Positions 16,735-25,921 are shown, numbered from the stretch's first letter. The stretch: DNA of 31,666 nt from Alphaproteobacteria bacterium UBA3002 (GCA_002346425.1 DDZS01000016.1:1-31666); one strand, 5' to 3'. The notes: a model not told the origin generated them from the sequence alone. Translations and numbers: made by a program.

Positions 16735-18060
16735 TTACGCTGCCTCGTGCAGGGATTGAACGATGAAGGAGAAGCTACCCGCCGATTCCGGCGCGCTGCG
16801 CGATAATTCGCCTTCGATCTTATCGCGTACCACATTGGCGCCCTCTTTCGGCGTCGCGGGCAGCAGGATCGAATATTCTTCACCGTGATTCTGATAATCG
16901 AACGCCAGATCGACAGTACGTAAGACGGAGTCCACCGAGGCAGCCAGCTTGCGCGCGAGTGCCACGCGATTCGGGCCTTCGGCTTCGTTGCCGGTGGTAC
17001 GCACAACGATCATGCTGAGGTCGAAGCCCACGCGCTTGGCGAGGCTGGTCAGGTAATCGCTTTGACGTTTGAAATAGTTGAAGGTCATCAAATTATGATC
17101 CGGATTGATCACGCTGTCTTCTTTGACCAGTTGGTAATTCTGCGCGTTCATGAGCGACGAACCAATCCAGTCGCAAAGGGCTTTAAACGTTTCAACGGTG
17201 TTCAGGCCGATGGACGTAAATTCCGCCGCTTCGAGTTTCAGCATGCCCAGCGCATTACCGCTTTCCGGATCAACAATCGGGCCGCATAAGACGGCTTCGC
17301 CGCGAATGATGGAGGCTTGTTGTTCGTTCACGACGTTGAGCACCGCTTTTTCGCCGATGACGTGGCGATAGAGATCGCTATTCGAATCGATGCTTTTACG
17401 GTAATCGTCCGATGCCAGCCAGCCATGCGTCAGTACGGCTTGCAGCTGATTATCACGCAGGGTGAAAACCGAGAATTTCTTTGGCCCCAACACGGCGCTT
17501 ACCAGATCTTCGATCCCGGTTAACACGTCTTTCGGGTTTAATGTCTCAACGGCTTTCGCGGCTTTATAGGCTTTGACCGAAGAGGTCAGGCGACCCGCAA
17601 TTTGCGTCTCTAAGCTTTCTTTACGGTTACGTACGAAATTATAGGAATCGGTAATCGTATTCTCGCGCTCATGCGCTTCTTCCAGCTCTTGGTCCAAACG
17701 TTTAATCTTACGCAGGTGACGTTCGGTCAGCAGAGCAGCGCCCAGACCGGCAATGAACCATAGCAGCGGATTAATCAGGATATCGTAATAATAGAACAGG
17801 TCGGTGCCTTCCGGCTTTTCCGGCCATTCGCCTAATACCAGATAGACAATGGTCGCCATCAATGCGGCAAACACTTGCTCATTCGCACCATACTGCACCG
17901 TGATATAAATCACGATCAGCCAGAAGGGGTGCGGATTGACATCCCAGAACATATCACCCGCGCCAAAAATCTGGTCGATCAATACGAGAATGAGCAGTCC
18001 GATCAGGACTTCGAAAATAGCGCTAAAGCGGATACCGAAAAGGCTGCGTTGGGTGTTCAT
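16735..18060 (-). CDS. pelD: Cyclic-di-GMP receptor of the Pel synthase, PelD
   Basis: Inner-membrane protein that binds c-di-GMP and switches on Pel synthesis. The 441-residue product has about four membrane segments within residues 12-110, a coiled-coil helix (about 112-155), a GAF-like domain (about 160-310) and a degenerate GGDEF domain (about 320-430). The GGDEF signature is replaced by N-H-G-E-E-Y, so no cyclase activity is expected. An intact inhibitory-site motif R-T-V-D lies at 381-384, matching the R-x-x-D that binds c-di-GMP in Pseudomonas PelD. It follows pelB after 21 bases and precedes pelE by three. In standard loci pelC lies between pelB and pelD; here there is no room for it. 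Confidence 0.92.
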   Translation of the reverse strand: MNTQRSLFGIRFSAIFEVLIGLLILVLIDQIFGAGDMFWDVNPHPFWLIVIYITVQYGANEQVFAALMATIVYLVLGEWPEKPEGTDLFYYYDILINPLLWFIAGLGAALLTERHLRKIKRLDQELEEAHERENTITDSYNFVRNRKESLETQIAGRLTSSVKAYKAAKAVETLNPKDVLTGIEDLVSAVLGPKKFSVFTLRDNQLQAVLTHGWLASDDYRKSIDSNSDLYRHVIGEKAVLNVVNEQQASIIRGEAVLCGPIVDPESGNALGMLKLEAAEFTSIGLNTVETFKALCDWIGSSLMNAQNYQLVKEDSVINPDHNLMTFNYFKRQSDYLTSLAKRVGFDLSMIVVRTTGNEAEGPNRVALARKLAASVDSVLRTVDLAFDYQNHGEEYSILLPATPKEGANVVRDKIEGELSRSAPESAGSFSFIVQSLHEAA

Positions 18061-18081
18061 CGAGGGCTCCTTATTCCTTGC

Positions 18082-21000
18082 CTAGAATTTGACTTTTACG
18101 TGACCGCCGACCAGCGTGTAATCCTGATCGGAGTCGTTAGTGGTTAGGCCGTAACGCGCGCGTAACTGCCCTTCCAGATGTTCGGTGAATTCTTGTGTCA
18201 GTGTGGCCTGCGCTTGCGGGCCATGATCGCCTAAACGGTCATACGCGTAGCCGCCGACGAATTCTGCATGCGTGGTATCCCATTGTTCAGCGATAATCCC
18301 GCTGACGAAGTGAATTTCACGCGCATTATGCGGCAGAATTGCATAGTAATCGTCGCCACCGGTGACCGGATCGATGCGGAATTCTTTCTTTTTACCCATG
18401 AAATATTCGCCATCGAAGCCGTAGCCCACACCCAGATACGGATGTTGCGCTTGCAGTTCATAGACCAGATTTCCGCGTAACAGATAGCTGGAAGCGGCAC
18501 TGTCTTCGGTTGAGGTGTTATAATTGTTCAGCGAGGTTTCGCCGGAGAAGCTCAAGCGGTCGGTCAAACGCGCCACATGTTTCGCCCCAACGCGATCACG
18601 TGTGGTATCTTCCACCACCGCTTCAACAAAATCCCAGTAGGGTGCTTGGTATTCCCCAAGTACCACAGTGCGGCCCAATTGGTTGCCGAATCCATAATAG
18701 ACCCCGGCGCCACCCGCATCGTTATTGGCGAAGATTGACGCTTGCAGACGATCGCCATTGCCAAGGTAATGCGCCAAATACAATTCACCGCGTTGACGCC
18801 CAAAGTCTTGATTGACGATCTCGCCGGTATTGCCGCGACGGATATTCGACGCGTCGATTTCATCATTCTGAACCACGATACCCATCTCGGTATCCGGCAC
18901 CGGCGTAATCACGCCTTCGACCGTGGTGATCTGCTCATCGCTATCGCCCATCCGACGCCATTCATGATCCAAACGCACATGATTGGTGGTGTGCAAACGT
19001 TGAATATTGCGTTTCAGCGCAGCAATGTCTTCGTTATTTGGCGTAATGCTTTGCGCGGCTTCAAGCATTTGCAATGCACGCGGCCAGTTGCCTGTCGCAT
19101 TCTCAGCATTGGCGGTAAAGCCGATCAACTGCGCATCATCCGGGAAATATGGCTTAATCGCATTCAGACGATCAATCGCATCCTGCTCACGGCCGGTTTC
19201 CAGCTCCATACGAGCGTATAACAGTTGCAGGCGCAGCTCTTGTTGTAAGCGCATGCGTTCTTCGGCGGTCATGCCTTGCATTGCTTGTTGCGGCGCAGTT
19301 TGGGTGACTACCAGCGTGGCCGCTACGGGGCGGAACACTACTTCGGTATTGCCTACGCGATACGAGGTTGGGCCCATAACCGGTTGCTGCGCGCGCTGGC
19401 GCAGGTTCGGGTCGTATTGATTGGCTACAGCCAACGCTTCGCTATGCAGCTTGAATTCCATCAAGGCTGAAATGAAGTCGGCCAGCAGTGATTTATTATC
19501 CGGATAGGCGTTGATCAACTGATAGAACCCGCGTTTGCCTTGGTCAATATGGCCAGTGTGGAACAGCGCCGTATAATACATGCTTTGTTTTTCGACGCTG
19601 GTCGCTTCGGTCGCACCGCGAGCCGCCACCGCATTGAAGTAGGGGGCCGCCGCTTGTTTATTGCCTTCGCGCCATAGTAATTGGCCTTGATAGAACAGGG
19701 CTTCAAACGGACTGGTTTGCATTGCGCCTTGTTGCTTCTGGCTGAAATATTCCGACAGGTATTTTTGCGACTCTGAATAATCGGCCTGATTATAGGTTAG
19801 CACACCCAAATCTTTCAGTACCGGCTCACGTTGCGGCACAATCGTGTCGATCTTGCGCAGCGCATTAACCGCCGCATCGCGGTAACCATAGGCCGTTGCG
19901 ATATCCGCGTAATCTTTCAGCGCATCCGGGTCATTCGTCGCATTCAGCCAGCTTTGCATGCCGCGCGTGAATTCATCGCCGGTAGAATATTTCGCCATCG
20001 CAGTTAAATATTTCTCACGCAATCCCGGGTAGGAGAGGGCGTTCGGATTCGCTGTAACATACTGCATGATCGCCTGATCATTGCCTTGCGTCAGAATAAT
20101 ATCGGTCCAAGCCTTTGCTTCAGCATAGCTTTGCGATTGCGCCGCACGCTGTGCCAGCCAGCCGATTTGTTCCTGATTCAGATCATTGCCCCAGAGGAAC
20201 ATCAGGTCTTTGATATCCTGGCTTTGTGGCGGCTGATTCTGTGCCAGTTCGTAGAAAATAGCCGTAGCTTCACCGCGGAATCCGTCATCGATCAGCGTAT
20301 AAGCAATGTCGCGCTTCTTCTTCATCGACGTGTTCGGATCCTGCGCCATTTTCATGCGCGTCTCGAGTGGCAGGTCACCAATCGCCGGTTCCGCGGGTTT
20401 CGATGCAACGGCTTTGCCGCCGACATTGTTCATCTGATTCCAGGTTTTCTTCCACTCACCGCCGACTTCGGCTGCGTATTTTTTCACATACGGCCGTGCT
20501 TTGTCCTGCTGACGGGTGTTGATGAGCATATAGGCCAATTCCAGCTTGCGATCGGCAGAGACTTCGCTGCTTTCCAGAAGCGGAATCACTTCCTCTGCCA
20601 GTTCATCGCGATATTGCGCATTGGTGCGGCCTAACTGCGTCAGGGCAGCGAGGTAATTGTCTTCATCTTTTGTGGTTTGGTCTTTGGTTTGACGCAAGAT
20701 CGGCAGCGCTTTGGCATATTGGCCGGACTTCATGTAAGCGCTAATCAAAAATTCGCGATAGGTTGCGTTCGGCGCACGTTCATAAAGCGTTTCCGCAATC
20801 GGCATCGCCGTCGCACCATGACCGCGATCATTCGCCAGATAGAATAATTCTGCCAGTTGGCCGTTTTTCGTGCCACGTCCATAGCGTTCCAGCCATGCGG
20901 TAACGGCCGTGGTATTGCCAGTCGAAGCCGCCAGTTTCGCCCAGGCAAAACGCACGCGTTCCGAATCGGTCACGGCGGCAATTTCTTTCACATCGTCGAC

Positions 21001-22353
21001 GATGCGTTCTTGTTTTTCAGCCGTGATATGCAGGTTGACGAAATCATTCAGCTCCTGCGGGTTCATTTCTTTGACCGGATCGAAGCGCGCAACGATAGTA
21101 TCAAAACATGCTTCTTTATCAAATTCCGCACAGAATTGCGCGAGGCGCAGACGCTGCGTTTTGCGTAGTTGCTCCATCGCCAGTGCGACGTCAATTTTGC
21201 TATCGACCGTGTCTTCTTCTTCGATCATGGCGATCACCGCGTCCAGCACCGCTTTATTCTCGCGATAGATCGGATCGCCGAATTTGGCGACGAGTTTGTC
21301 GGTGATGTCTTCATAGTCATTGAAATAAGACAGCGCGAGCAGGTTGAGCGCGACGGCTTCATCGACATATTGCGGATCGAGTTGATCGATCACCGCGTCG
21401 GCTTCTTGTGGTTCTTTGTTCGCCAGCGCCAATTCGATATAGGCACCATACAGCTCGACAGGTAATTTGTTGGCCTGACGTGCCGGCTTCATGGTGGCAT
21501 AAGCGCGGTCCTGCTCATCGGCACCGATCAGCGCGTTGATATAGGCGACATACACCGGCACGCTACTGTTCACCATATCTTTATGCGTTGATACGAGTTG
21601 CAGCGCTACGCGCGGCTCACCGCCGTAATGGATCAGGTTGATCAGATCAGCCACTTCGGCATCATTCGGTTGCGCGGTGGTCCATTCAGTCGCTAAGCGA
21701 AGCGCTTCTTCCGGCTCGCCGCGATCAAGATTGTTTGAGACCAGAATTTTGGTCAGGATGTAGCTATTATAGTCTGGGTGACGCGTTTGCAGATCAGCGA
21801 GGACTTGATTCGCTTCATCTTTTTTCTCTAACTGGTAAAGCGTCGCCGCCAGTTCGGCCATGTAATCTGGATTTTCGCCATTGGTCATTGTGACCAGACG
21901 ACGCAGGATTTCTTCCTGCTCTTCATAACGCTGCGCCCGATAATACAGGTCGGCGAGGTTTTTCAGATTCGTTTCATTCGGGTCCTGCGCGGCAAGAAAT
22001 TCGACTTCACGCGCAAAATCGGCATCGCGGCCTGCCGCGTAATAAAGTTCAGCCAATTTGCGACGAGCCGCGAAATCATTCGGATTGGCCTGCACATGCG
22101 CTTCCAACATCGGGATCGCTTCCATACCGCGGCCTTCGCCGATATATTGATCTGCCAGCCCGACCACAACAGTCTCGGTCCGATTGCCGGATTCATATTC
22201 CGCCTGATAATCCATCACGCCGGAAGAACGCACCATTTGATCGCGCTCTTGCATTACCACGACGGTTTCTTCGTCCGGAACCAGTAGGAAACTGGCGACG
22301 ACACCGATGATGACTAATACGAGGACAGGGATGATGAATTTAAGAAAGCGCAT
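18082..22353 (-). CDS. pelB: Giant TPR and outer-membrane barrel protein, PelB-like
   Basis: PelB forms the outer-membrane export pore for Pel polysaccharide, with a periplasmic TPR scaffold. This 1423-residue protein has an N-terminal transmembrane anchor (about residues 4-27, no clear cleavage site), a long alpha-helical TPR superhelix (about 60-1100; typical turns are A-E-L-Y-Y-A-A-G-R and L-A-D-L-Y-Y-R-A-Q-R-Y), and a C-terminal beta-barrel region (about 1110-1423) of alternating polar and hydrophobic strands ending in Phe (K-V-K-F), as needed for BAM insertion. Pseudomonas PelB is about 1190 residues, so the TPR part is enlarged. The start overlaps the end of the pelA-like gene by 14 bases. 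Overall sequence identity to known PelB is not obvious to me; architecture and position support the call. Confidence 0.85.
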   Translation of the reverse strand: MRFLKFIIPVLVLVIIGVVASFLLVPDEETVVVMQERDQMVRSSGVMDYQAEYESGNRTETVVVGLADQYIGEGRGMEAIPMLEAHVQANPNDFAARRKLAELYYAAGRDADFAREVEFLAAQDPNETNLKNLADLYYRAQRYEEQEEILRRLVTMTNGENPDYMAELAATLYQLEKKDEANQVLADLQTRHPDYNSYILTKILVSNNLDRGEPEEALRLATEWTTAQPNDAEVADLINLIHYGGEPRVALQLVSTHKDMVNSSVPVYVAYINALIGADEQDRAYATMKPARQANKLPVELYGAYIELALANKEPQEADAVIDQLDPQYVDEAVALNLLALSYFNDYEDITDKLVAKFGDPIYRENKAVLDAVIAMIEEEDTVDSKIDVALAMEQLRKTQRLRLAQFCAEFDKEACFDTIVARFDPVKEMNPQELNDFVNLHITAEKQERIVDDVKEIAAVTDSERVRFAWAKLAASTGNTTAVTAWLERYGRGTKNGQLAELFYLANDRGHGATAMPIAETLYERAPNATYREFLISAYMKSGQYAKALPILRQTKDQTTKDEDNYLAALTQLGRTNAQYRDELAEEVIPLLESSEVSADRKLELAYMLINTRQQDKARPYVKKYAAEVGGEWKKTWNQMNNVGGKAVASKPAEPAIGDLPLETRMKMAQDPNTSMKKKRDIAYTLIDDGFRGEATAIFYELAQNQPPQSQDIKDLMFLWGNDLNQEQIGWLAQRAAQSQSYAEAKAWTDIILTQGNDQAIMQYVTANPNALSYPGLREKYLTAMAKYSTGDEFTRGMQSWLNATNDPDALKDYADIATAYGYRDAAVNALRKIDTIVPQREPVLKDLGVLTYNQADYSESQKYLSEYFSQKQQGAMQTSPFEALFYQGQLLWREGNKQAAAPYFNAVAARGATEATSVEKQSMYYTALFHTGHIDQGKRGFYQLINAYPDNKSLLADFISALMEFKLHSEALAVANQYDPNLRQRAQQPVMGPTSYRVGNTEVVFRPVAATLVVTQTAPQQAMQGMTAEERMRLQQELRLQLLYARMELETGREQDAIDRLNAIKPYFPDDAQLIGFTANAENATGNWPRALQMLEAAQSITPNNEDIAALKRNIQRLHTTNHVRLDHEWRRMGDSDEQITTVEGVITPVPDTEMGIVVQNDEIDASNIRRGNTGEIVNQDFGRQRGELYLAHYLGNGDRLQASIFANNDAGGAGVYYGFGNQLGRTVVLGEYQAPYWDFVEAVVEDTTRDRVGAKHVARLTDRLSFSGETSLNNYNTSTEDSAASSYLLRGNLVYELQAQHPYLGVGYGFDGEYFMGKKKEFRIDPVTGGDDYYAILPHNAREIHFVSGIIAEQWDTTHAEFVGGYAYDRLGDHGPQAQATLTQEFTEHLEGQLRARYGLTTNDSDQDYTLVGGHVKVKF

Positions 22354-23245
22354 GACGATCGTGGCTCACAGTGTTGAGGTTGCGTGATTGTTTAGGAGTA
22401 ACCTGTGGGAAAAGGCTATTCAAGTCCGGCGTGCTGACATAGGGGTAAAAGCCGTTGTTTCGCTGGATTTGATAAATATTGTGTATGCCTTGTGCATCAC
22501 CCGGGCGCCAGTAATCCAGCGTGTAAATGCGAAGTTTTGGGTTCAAGCCTTTGGCATTGCGCAATTTTCCCAAGTAATTGCCATAATCCTGATCCGCGAA
22601 GTAGCTGGCCTCCTGCGTGTGCAGGTTGTAATGCACCAAAATACTCTCGGCCAATACCGCATCGACATAGCGCGCAGCATAGGGGTAGACAGCGAACCCG
22701 CGATTCAGCATAACAAAGGCATCCGGGAAGCGGGTGCGAATCTGATCGAGCAGATACACGGCAGCCATATCCTGTTTGCCGAGTTCAGGTTTCTGCGCAC
22801 CGTGATGCAGCGGGGAATCTAACGTATCGAGCATAAACCCATCAAATCCGCGGTCTAAAATATCGGGCAGGCGCTGCTGCAAGAGATACTGCTGCCACGC
22901 CGGGGCGTTCAGGTCCATCACATAGGTCTTCCATGTGGTGTTTTCAGCGATCACGGCCTGCCGTAACTGCGGCATTGCCTGCATTTCCTGTTCCGTCGCT
23001 TCGCCTAAGCTGGCATAGCCCAGAATGGTTTGACGCGGCTGATCCAACGACTCCAGCGGAGGATACTGTCTTGAATCCAGCACTAACAGATCATATCTAC
23101 GTAACTGTTCGGGGCTTGCATCCTTACCATAATACACCGCCCAGTTACCGGGATCGGTTGAGCGGAAAGCAGGCAGCATCGAACACGCGGAAGTCGTCAT
23201 GGCTAGAGTCATTGCGGTCAATAGGGCTCTTAGTGTAGGTTTCAT
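22340..23245 (-). CDS. pelA: Short PelA-like glycoside hydrolase lipoprotein
   Basis: A 301-residue protein of the endo-alpha-1,4-polygalactosaminidase (TM1410/GH114-like) TIM-barrel group, which resembles the hydrolase domain of PelA. A signal peptide ends at T-T-S-A-C (Cys21), an imperfect lipobox with Thr at -3. Barrel landmarks are N-W-A-V-Y-Y-G near residue 34, L-G-Y-A-S-L-G-E-A, G-F-D-G-F-M-L-D-T-L-D with candidate catalytic acids, F-V-M-L-N-R-G, and D-A-V-L-A-E-S, whose Glu sits where PelA has its proposed catalytic acid. Pseudomonas PelA is about 950 residues with a C-terminal deacetylase; that part is absent here. It is the first gene of the operon and overlaps pelB by 14 bases. No clear ribosome site precedes the start. 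Confidence 0.8.
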   Translation of the reverse strand: MKPTLRALLTAMTLAMTTSACSMLPAFRSTDPGNWAVYYGKDASPEQLRRYDLLVLDSRQYPPLESLDQPRQTILGYASLGEATEQEMQAMPQLRQAVIAENTTWKTYVMDLNAPAWQQYLLQQRLPDILDRGFDGFMLDTLDSPLHHGAQKPELGKQDMAAVYLLDQIRTRFPDAFVMLNRGFAVYPYAARYVDAVLAESILVHYNLHTQEASYFADQDYGNYLGKLRNAKGLNPKLRIYTLDYWRPGDAQGIHNIYQIQRNNGFYPYVSTPDLNSLFPQVTPKQSRNLNTVSHDRHALS

Positions 23246-23262
23246 AAGCGTTTCGGTGACCG

Positions 23263-23291
23263 TTAATAGTTGTTAATCAGTGTGGTGTAAA
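23263..23291 (-). promoter_or_regulatory. Candidate pel operon promoter with overlapping direct repeat
   Basis: On the minus strand TTTACA (23286-23291) and TATTAA (23263-23268) are separated by 17 bases, a fair vegetative-type promoter. It would give a leader of only about 10 bases, which fits the lack of a clear ribosome site. A ten-base-period repeat, GTTAAT at 23262-23267 and 23272-23277 (plus-strand reading), covers the -10 region and may be an operator. Confidence 0.38.
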
Positions 23292-23331
23292 GCCCAAAGG
23301 TAAATACATAGTAAGAAATTAAAATAAGCCA

Positions 23332-23940
23332 ATGAAAATTATATATAAAGAGATGGTTGAGCGGATGGGAAATCGCCGCTCCGTGAAAGCTAAAGAGCTG
23401 CAGGAACCCGCGCCAAGCCCGGAAGAACTGACGCAAATCCTTACCTTAGCGTCTCGCGTGCCGGATCATAAAAAGCTGGTCCCGTTTCGTTTTATCCTCT
23501 GCGATAAGGCGGGGCAGGCGGCATTCGGCGAGTTGTTGGCCGAGCAATTCGCCCGCAACCATCCGCAGGAAGCGAAAGAAAAACATAAGGAAGCCGAACG
23601 TCAGCGCGCCCTGCAAGCGCCACTCCTTATTATATTAGTCTACCAACCTGTGCTCGGCAAAGTCCCCGAATGGGAACAGCAGTTAACCTGCGGCGCGGCG
23701 GGCATGAATTTGCTAAACGCAGTGCATGCCTTCGGCTATGCCGGGCAATGGCTGACCGAATGGCCTGCTTTCGATGCCGGCATTCATCAAAGCCTTGGGC
23801 TTCGGCCTGAAGACAAGATCGCCGGGCTCTTTTATATTGGTAGCAGCGACACACTTGCCGAATTCCGCGAGGACAGACCGCGCCCAGAGCCAGATTCTGT
23901 TGCTATTGCCTGGGAGGCGTGGCAGGCAGGGAAGAGATAA
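23332..23940 (+). CDS. Nitroreductase-family protein, YdjA-like
   Basis: FMN-dependent oxidoreductase of unknown substrate. The 202-residue protein has the family's N-R-R-S-V motif near residue 14 (FMN phosphate contact), R-V-P-D-H-K-K-L-V-P-F-R-F at about 43-55, which resembles the A-P-D-H-x-x-x-x-P-W/F segment of the small YdjA type, and a C-terminal C-G-A-A-G-M-N-L-L-N-A helix. The start is uncertain: ATG 23332 has no ribosome site, and in-frame ATGs at 23353 and 23365 would place the R-R-S motif closer to the usual distance from the N-terminus. It is divergent from the pel operon and nine bases upstream of trkA, so they may be cotranscribed. Confidence 0.86.
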   Translation: MKIIYKEMVERMGNRRSVKAKELQEPAPSPEELTQILTLASRVPDHKKLVPFRFILCDKAGQAAFGELLAEQFARNHPQEAKEKHKEAERQRALQAPLLIILVYQPVLGKVPEWEQQLTCGAAGMNLLNAVHAFGYAGQWLTEWPAFDAGIHQSLGLRPEDKIAGLFYIGSSDTLAEFREDRPRPEPDSVAIAWEAWQAGKR

Positions 23941-23949
23941 GGAGATGCC

Positions 23950-25329
23950 ATGCGTATCATCATCTGCGGTGCCGGGAAGGTCGGCTATTCGATCGCCCAG
24001 CAATTATCGCGCGAAGATAACGAAGTCACGGTCATCGATTACAATGCCGAACTGATCGCGCGGATTAACGACCGGCTGGACGTGCAGGCGATCCATGGTC
24101 ATGCCTCGCATCCGGCGGTGTTAAAGGCCGCGCGCGCTGAGGATGCCGACATGTTGATCGCGGTCACTTATTCCGACGAAGTCAACATGGTCGCCTGCCA
24201 GATTGGCTATTCCCTGTTTAATATTCCCACGCGGATCGCGCGGATTCGTCACCAAGATTATCTGCAAGCGGAATGGTCGGACCTGTATTCGAATGAACAG
24301 CTCGCGTTAAACGTTATTATCTCACCGGAAATCGAAGTCGCACAGGCGATATTGCGGCGGCTACATGCACCGGGCACGCTACAGGTAATCCCCTTTGGCA
24401 ATGATAAGCTGCGCATCTGTGCGGTGCGACTGTTAGAAGATTGCCCTGTCCTTAACCTGCCGGTGCATATGGTGCAGCAAAAAGCGGGCGACATGCCGCT
24501 GGCGATCATTGGTGTCGTGCAAAAGGGCAAGTTTGCCTTGTCTCAGGAAACGACCATGCTGCATGAGGGGGACGACGTCTATTTCGCGGTGGATAGCAGC
24601 GTGATGCGCCCTGCCATGCGCTTATTTGGGCATAATGAAAAAGAAACCCGGCGCGCCTTGATTCTCGGTGGCGGGAATATTGGCGCGTATCTGGCGCAGG
24701 CGATCGAAGAAGACCGCGAGCATGGCATCAAAGCCAAGGTCGTCGAATTCGATGCTAAGCGCGCCGAACATATCGCGACCGAATTGCATCATACCACCGT
24801 GTTACATGGGAGTGCGCTCGACCGCGAGGTACTGAACGAAGCAGGAATTCAGCTCTGCGAAACCGTGATGTGCGTCACCAATGACGATGAAACCAATATC
24901 TTAAGCGCTCTACTCGCCAAACGCTCCGGTGCAGAGCGGACGTTTGCGCTGATCAACAATGCCAGCTATTCGCCGTTACTTAGTGACCTTGGGGTCGATG
25001 TGACGATCAACCCGCGCGAAATCACCGTTTCACGGATTCTGCAACATGTGCGGCGCGGGCGCATCTCCGCTGTGCATGCGATTTACGATGGCGATGCGGA
25101 AATCATCGAAGCCGAGGTTATTGCAACTTCCAGCATGGTCGGCAAACGCATCAGCGACATCGCCCCCGGGCGTGGTGTGCGTTTCGCAGCAATTCTGCGC
25201 GGCGAAGAAGTCATTTTCCCCGATGACGACACGCAACTGCACGAAAAAGACCATGTTATCATTCTCGCCCTCACCGGCATGGTCCGTAAAGTCGAGCGGT
25301 TGTTCTCGGTCAGTGTGGAATATTTCTAG
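23950..25329 (+). CDS. trkA: Trk potassium uptake regulatory subunit TrkA
   Basis: Peripheral membrane NAD-binding regulator of the Trk/Ktr potassium channel. The 459-residue protein is a tandem of two RCK units, each with a Rossmann dinucleotide motif: I-C-G-A-G-K-V-G-Y at about residues 5-13 and L-G-G-G-N-I-G-A-Y at about 241-249, each followed by a TrkA-C segment. Length matches E. coli TrkA (458). GGAG at 23941-23944 gives good spacing to the ATG. The membrane partner trkH is not in the window. In alphaproteobacteria trkA is often near ntr or division genes; no such neighbours appear here. Confidence 0.95.
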   Translation: MRIIICGAGKVGYSIAQQLSREDNEVTVIDYNAELIARINDRLDVQAIHGHASHPAVLKAARAEDADMLIAVTYSDEVNMVACQIGYSLFNIPTRIARIRHQDYLQAEWSDLYSNEQLALNVIISPEIEVAQAILRRLHAPGTLQVIPFGNDKLRICAVRLLEDCPVLNLPVHMVQQKAGDMPLAIIGVVQKGKFALSQETTMLHEGDDVYFAVDSSVMRPAMRLFGHNEKETRRALILGGGNIGAYLAQAIEEDREHGIKAKVVEFDAKRAEHIATELHHTTVLHGSALDREVLNEAGIQLCETVMCVTNDDETNILSALLAKRSGAERTFALINNASYSPLLSDLGVDVTINPREITVSRILQHVRRGRISAVHAIYDGDAEIIEAEVIATSSMVGKRISDIAPGRGVRFAAILRGEEVIFPDDDTQLHEKDHVIILALTGMVRKVERLFSVSVEYF

Positions 25330-25399
25330 AAGACCGTCGCTAGTCACGTCTCGCGATAAAACAAGTGACAAACTCTAACAGCTTCGTTAAAGGAATTTT

Positions 25400-25921
25400 A
25401 TGCGTCGGAATATGATTGAAACTGTGTTGGGTGCCGTGGTGTTGTTAGTCGCCGTGGCGTTTTTTGTCTTTGCGTATCAACGTTCAGGTCAGGGCAGCGT
25501 CAGCGGCTACGACGTCAGCGCGAAATTCAGCGATGCGTCCGGTATCGATGCGGGTAGTGATGTGCGCATTGGCGGCATCAAAGTCGGCACGGTCGAAAAA
25601 ATGGGGCTGGATACCAAATTCTACGAAGCGTCGGTCACCTTACGCATTCAAGACGATGTGAAATTACCCAAAGATTCCTCTGCGGCGATTGTTTCCAGCG
25701 GGTTGATCGGTAGCAAATATGTTTCCATCGCTCCGGGCGGGGCAGAAGATATGCTGGAAGCGGGCGATAATATTCAATTCACCCAAAGCTCAATCAGTTT
25801 TGAAGAGCTGATCGGTAAATTCGTCTTCTCTGGTGGCGGTGTAGATGATGGGAGCGCGCCCGCCAAAGACGCGAAACCCGATGCCAGCGACGAAGAAAAT
25901 CCCTTTAGTTTAGGTCTTTAA
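25400..25921 (+). CDS. mlaD: MlaD-like MCE-domain phospholipid transport protein
   Basis: Periplasmic, inner-membrane-anchored ring protein of the Mla lipid transport system that helps keep outer-membrane lipid asymmetry. The 173-residue product has one N-terminal membrane helix (about 8-28), an MCE domain (about 38-115; F-S-D-A-S-G-I-D-A-G-S-D-V-R-I-G-G-I-K-V-G-T-V is the classic signature), a G-L-I-G-S-K-Y-V-S-I segment, and a disordered acidic tail. AAAGGA lies seven bases before the start. The mlaE/mlaF partners are not adjacent, so they should lie elsewhere. Its stop overlaps the DUF2155 start by one base (TAATG). Confidence 0.92.
   Translation: MRRNMIETVLGAVVLLVAVAFFVFAYQRSGQGSVSGYDVSAKFSDASGIDAGSDVRIGGIKVGTVEKMGLDTKFYEASVTLRIQDDVKLPKDSSAAIVSSGLIGSKYVSIAPGGAEDMLEAGDNIQFTQSSISFEELIGKFVFSGGGVDDGSAPAKDAKPDASDEENPFSLGL

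Noticed and set aside
18082..22353. Cellulose synthase BcsC as the identity of the giant TPR-barrel protein
   Set aside because: The architecture is similar, but no cellulose synthase genes are present and it sits directly between a PelA-like gene and pelD.
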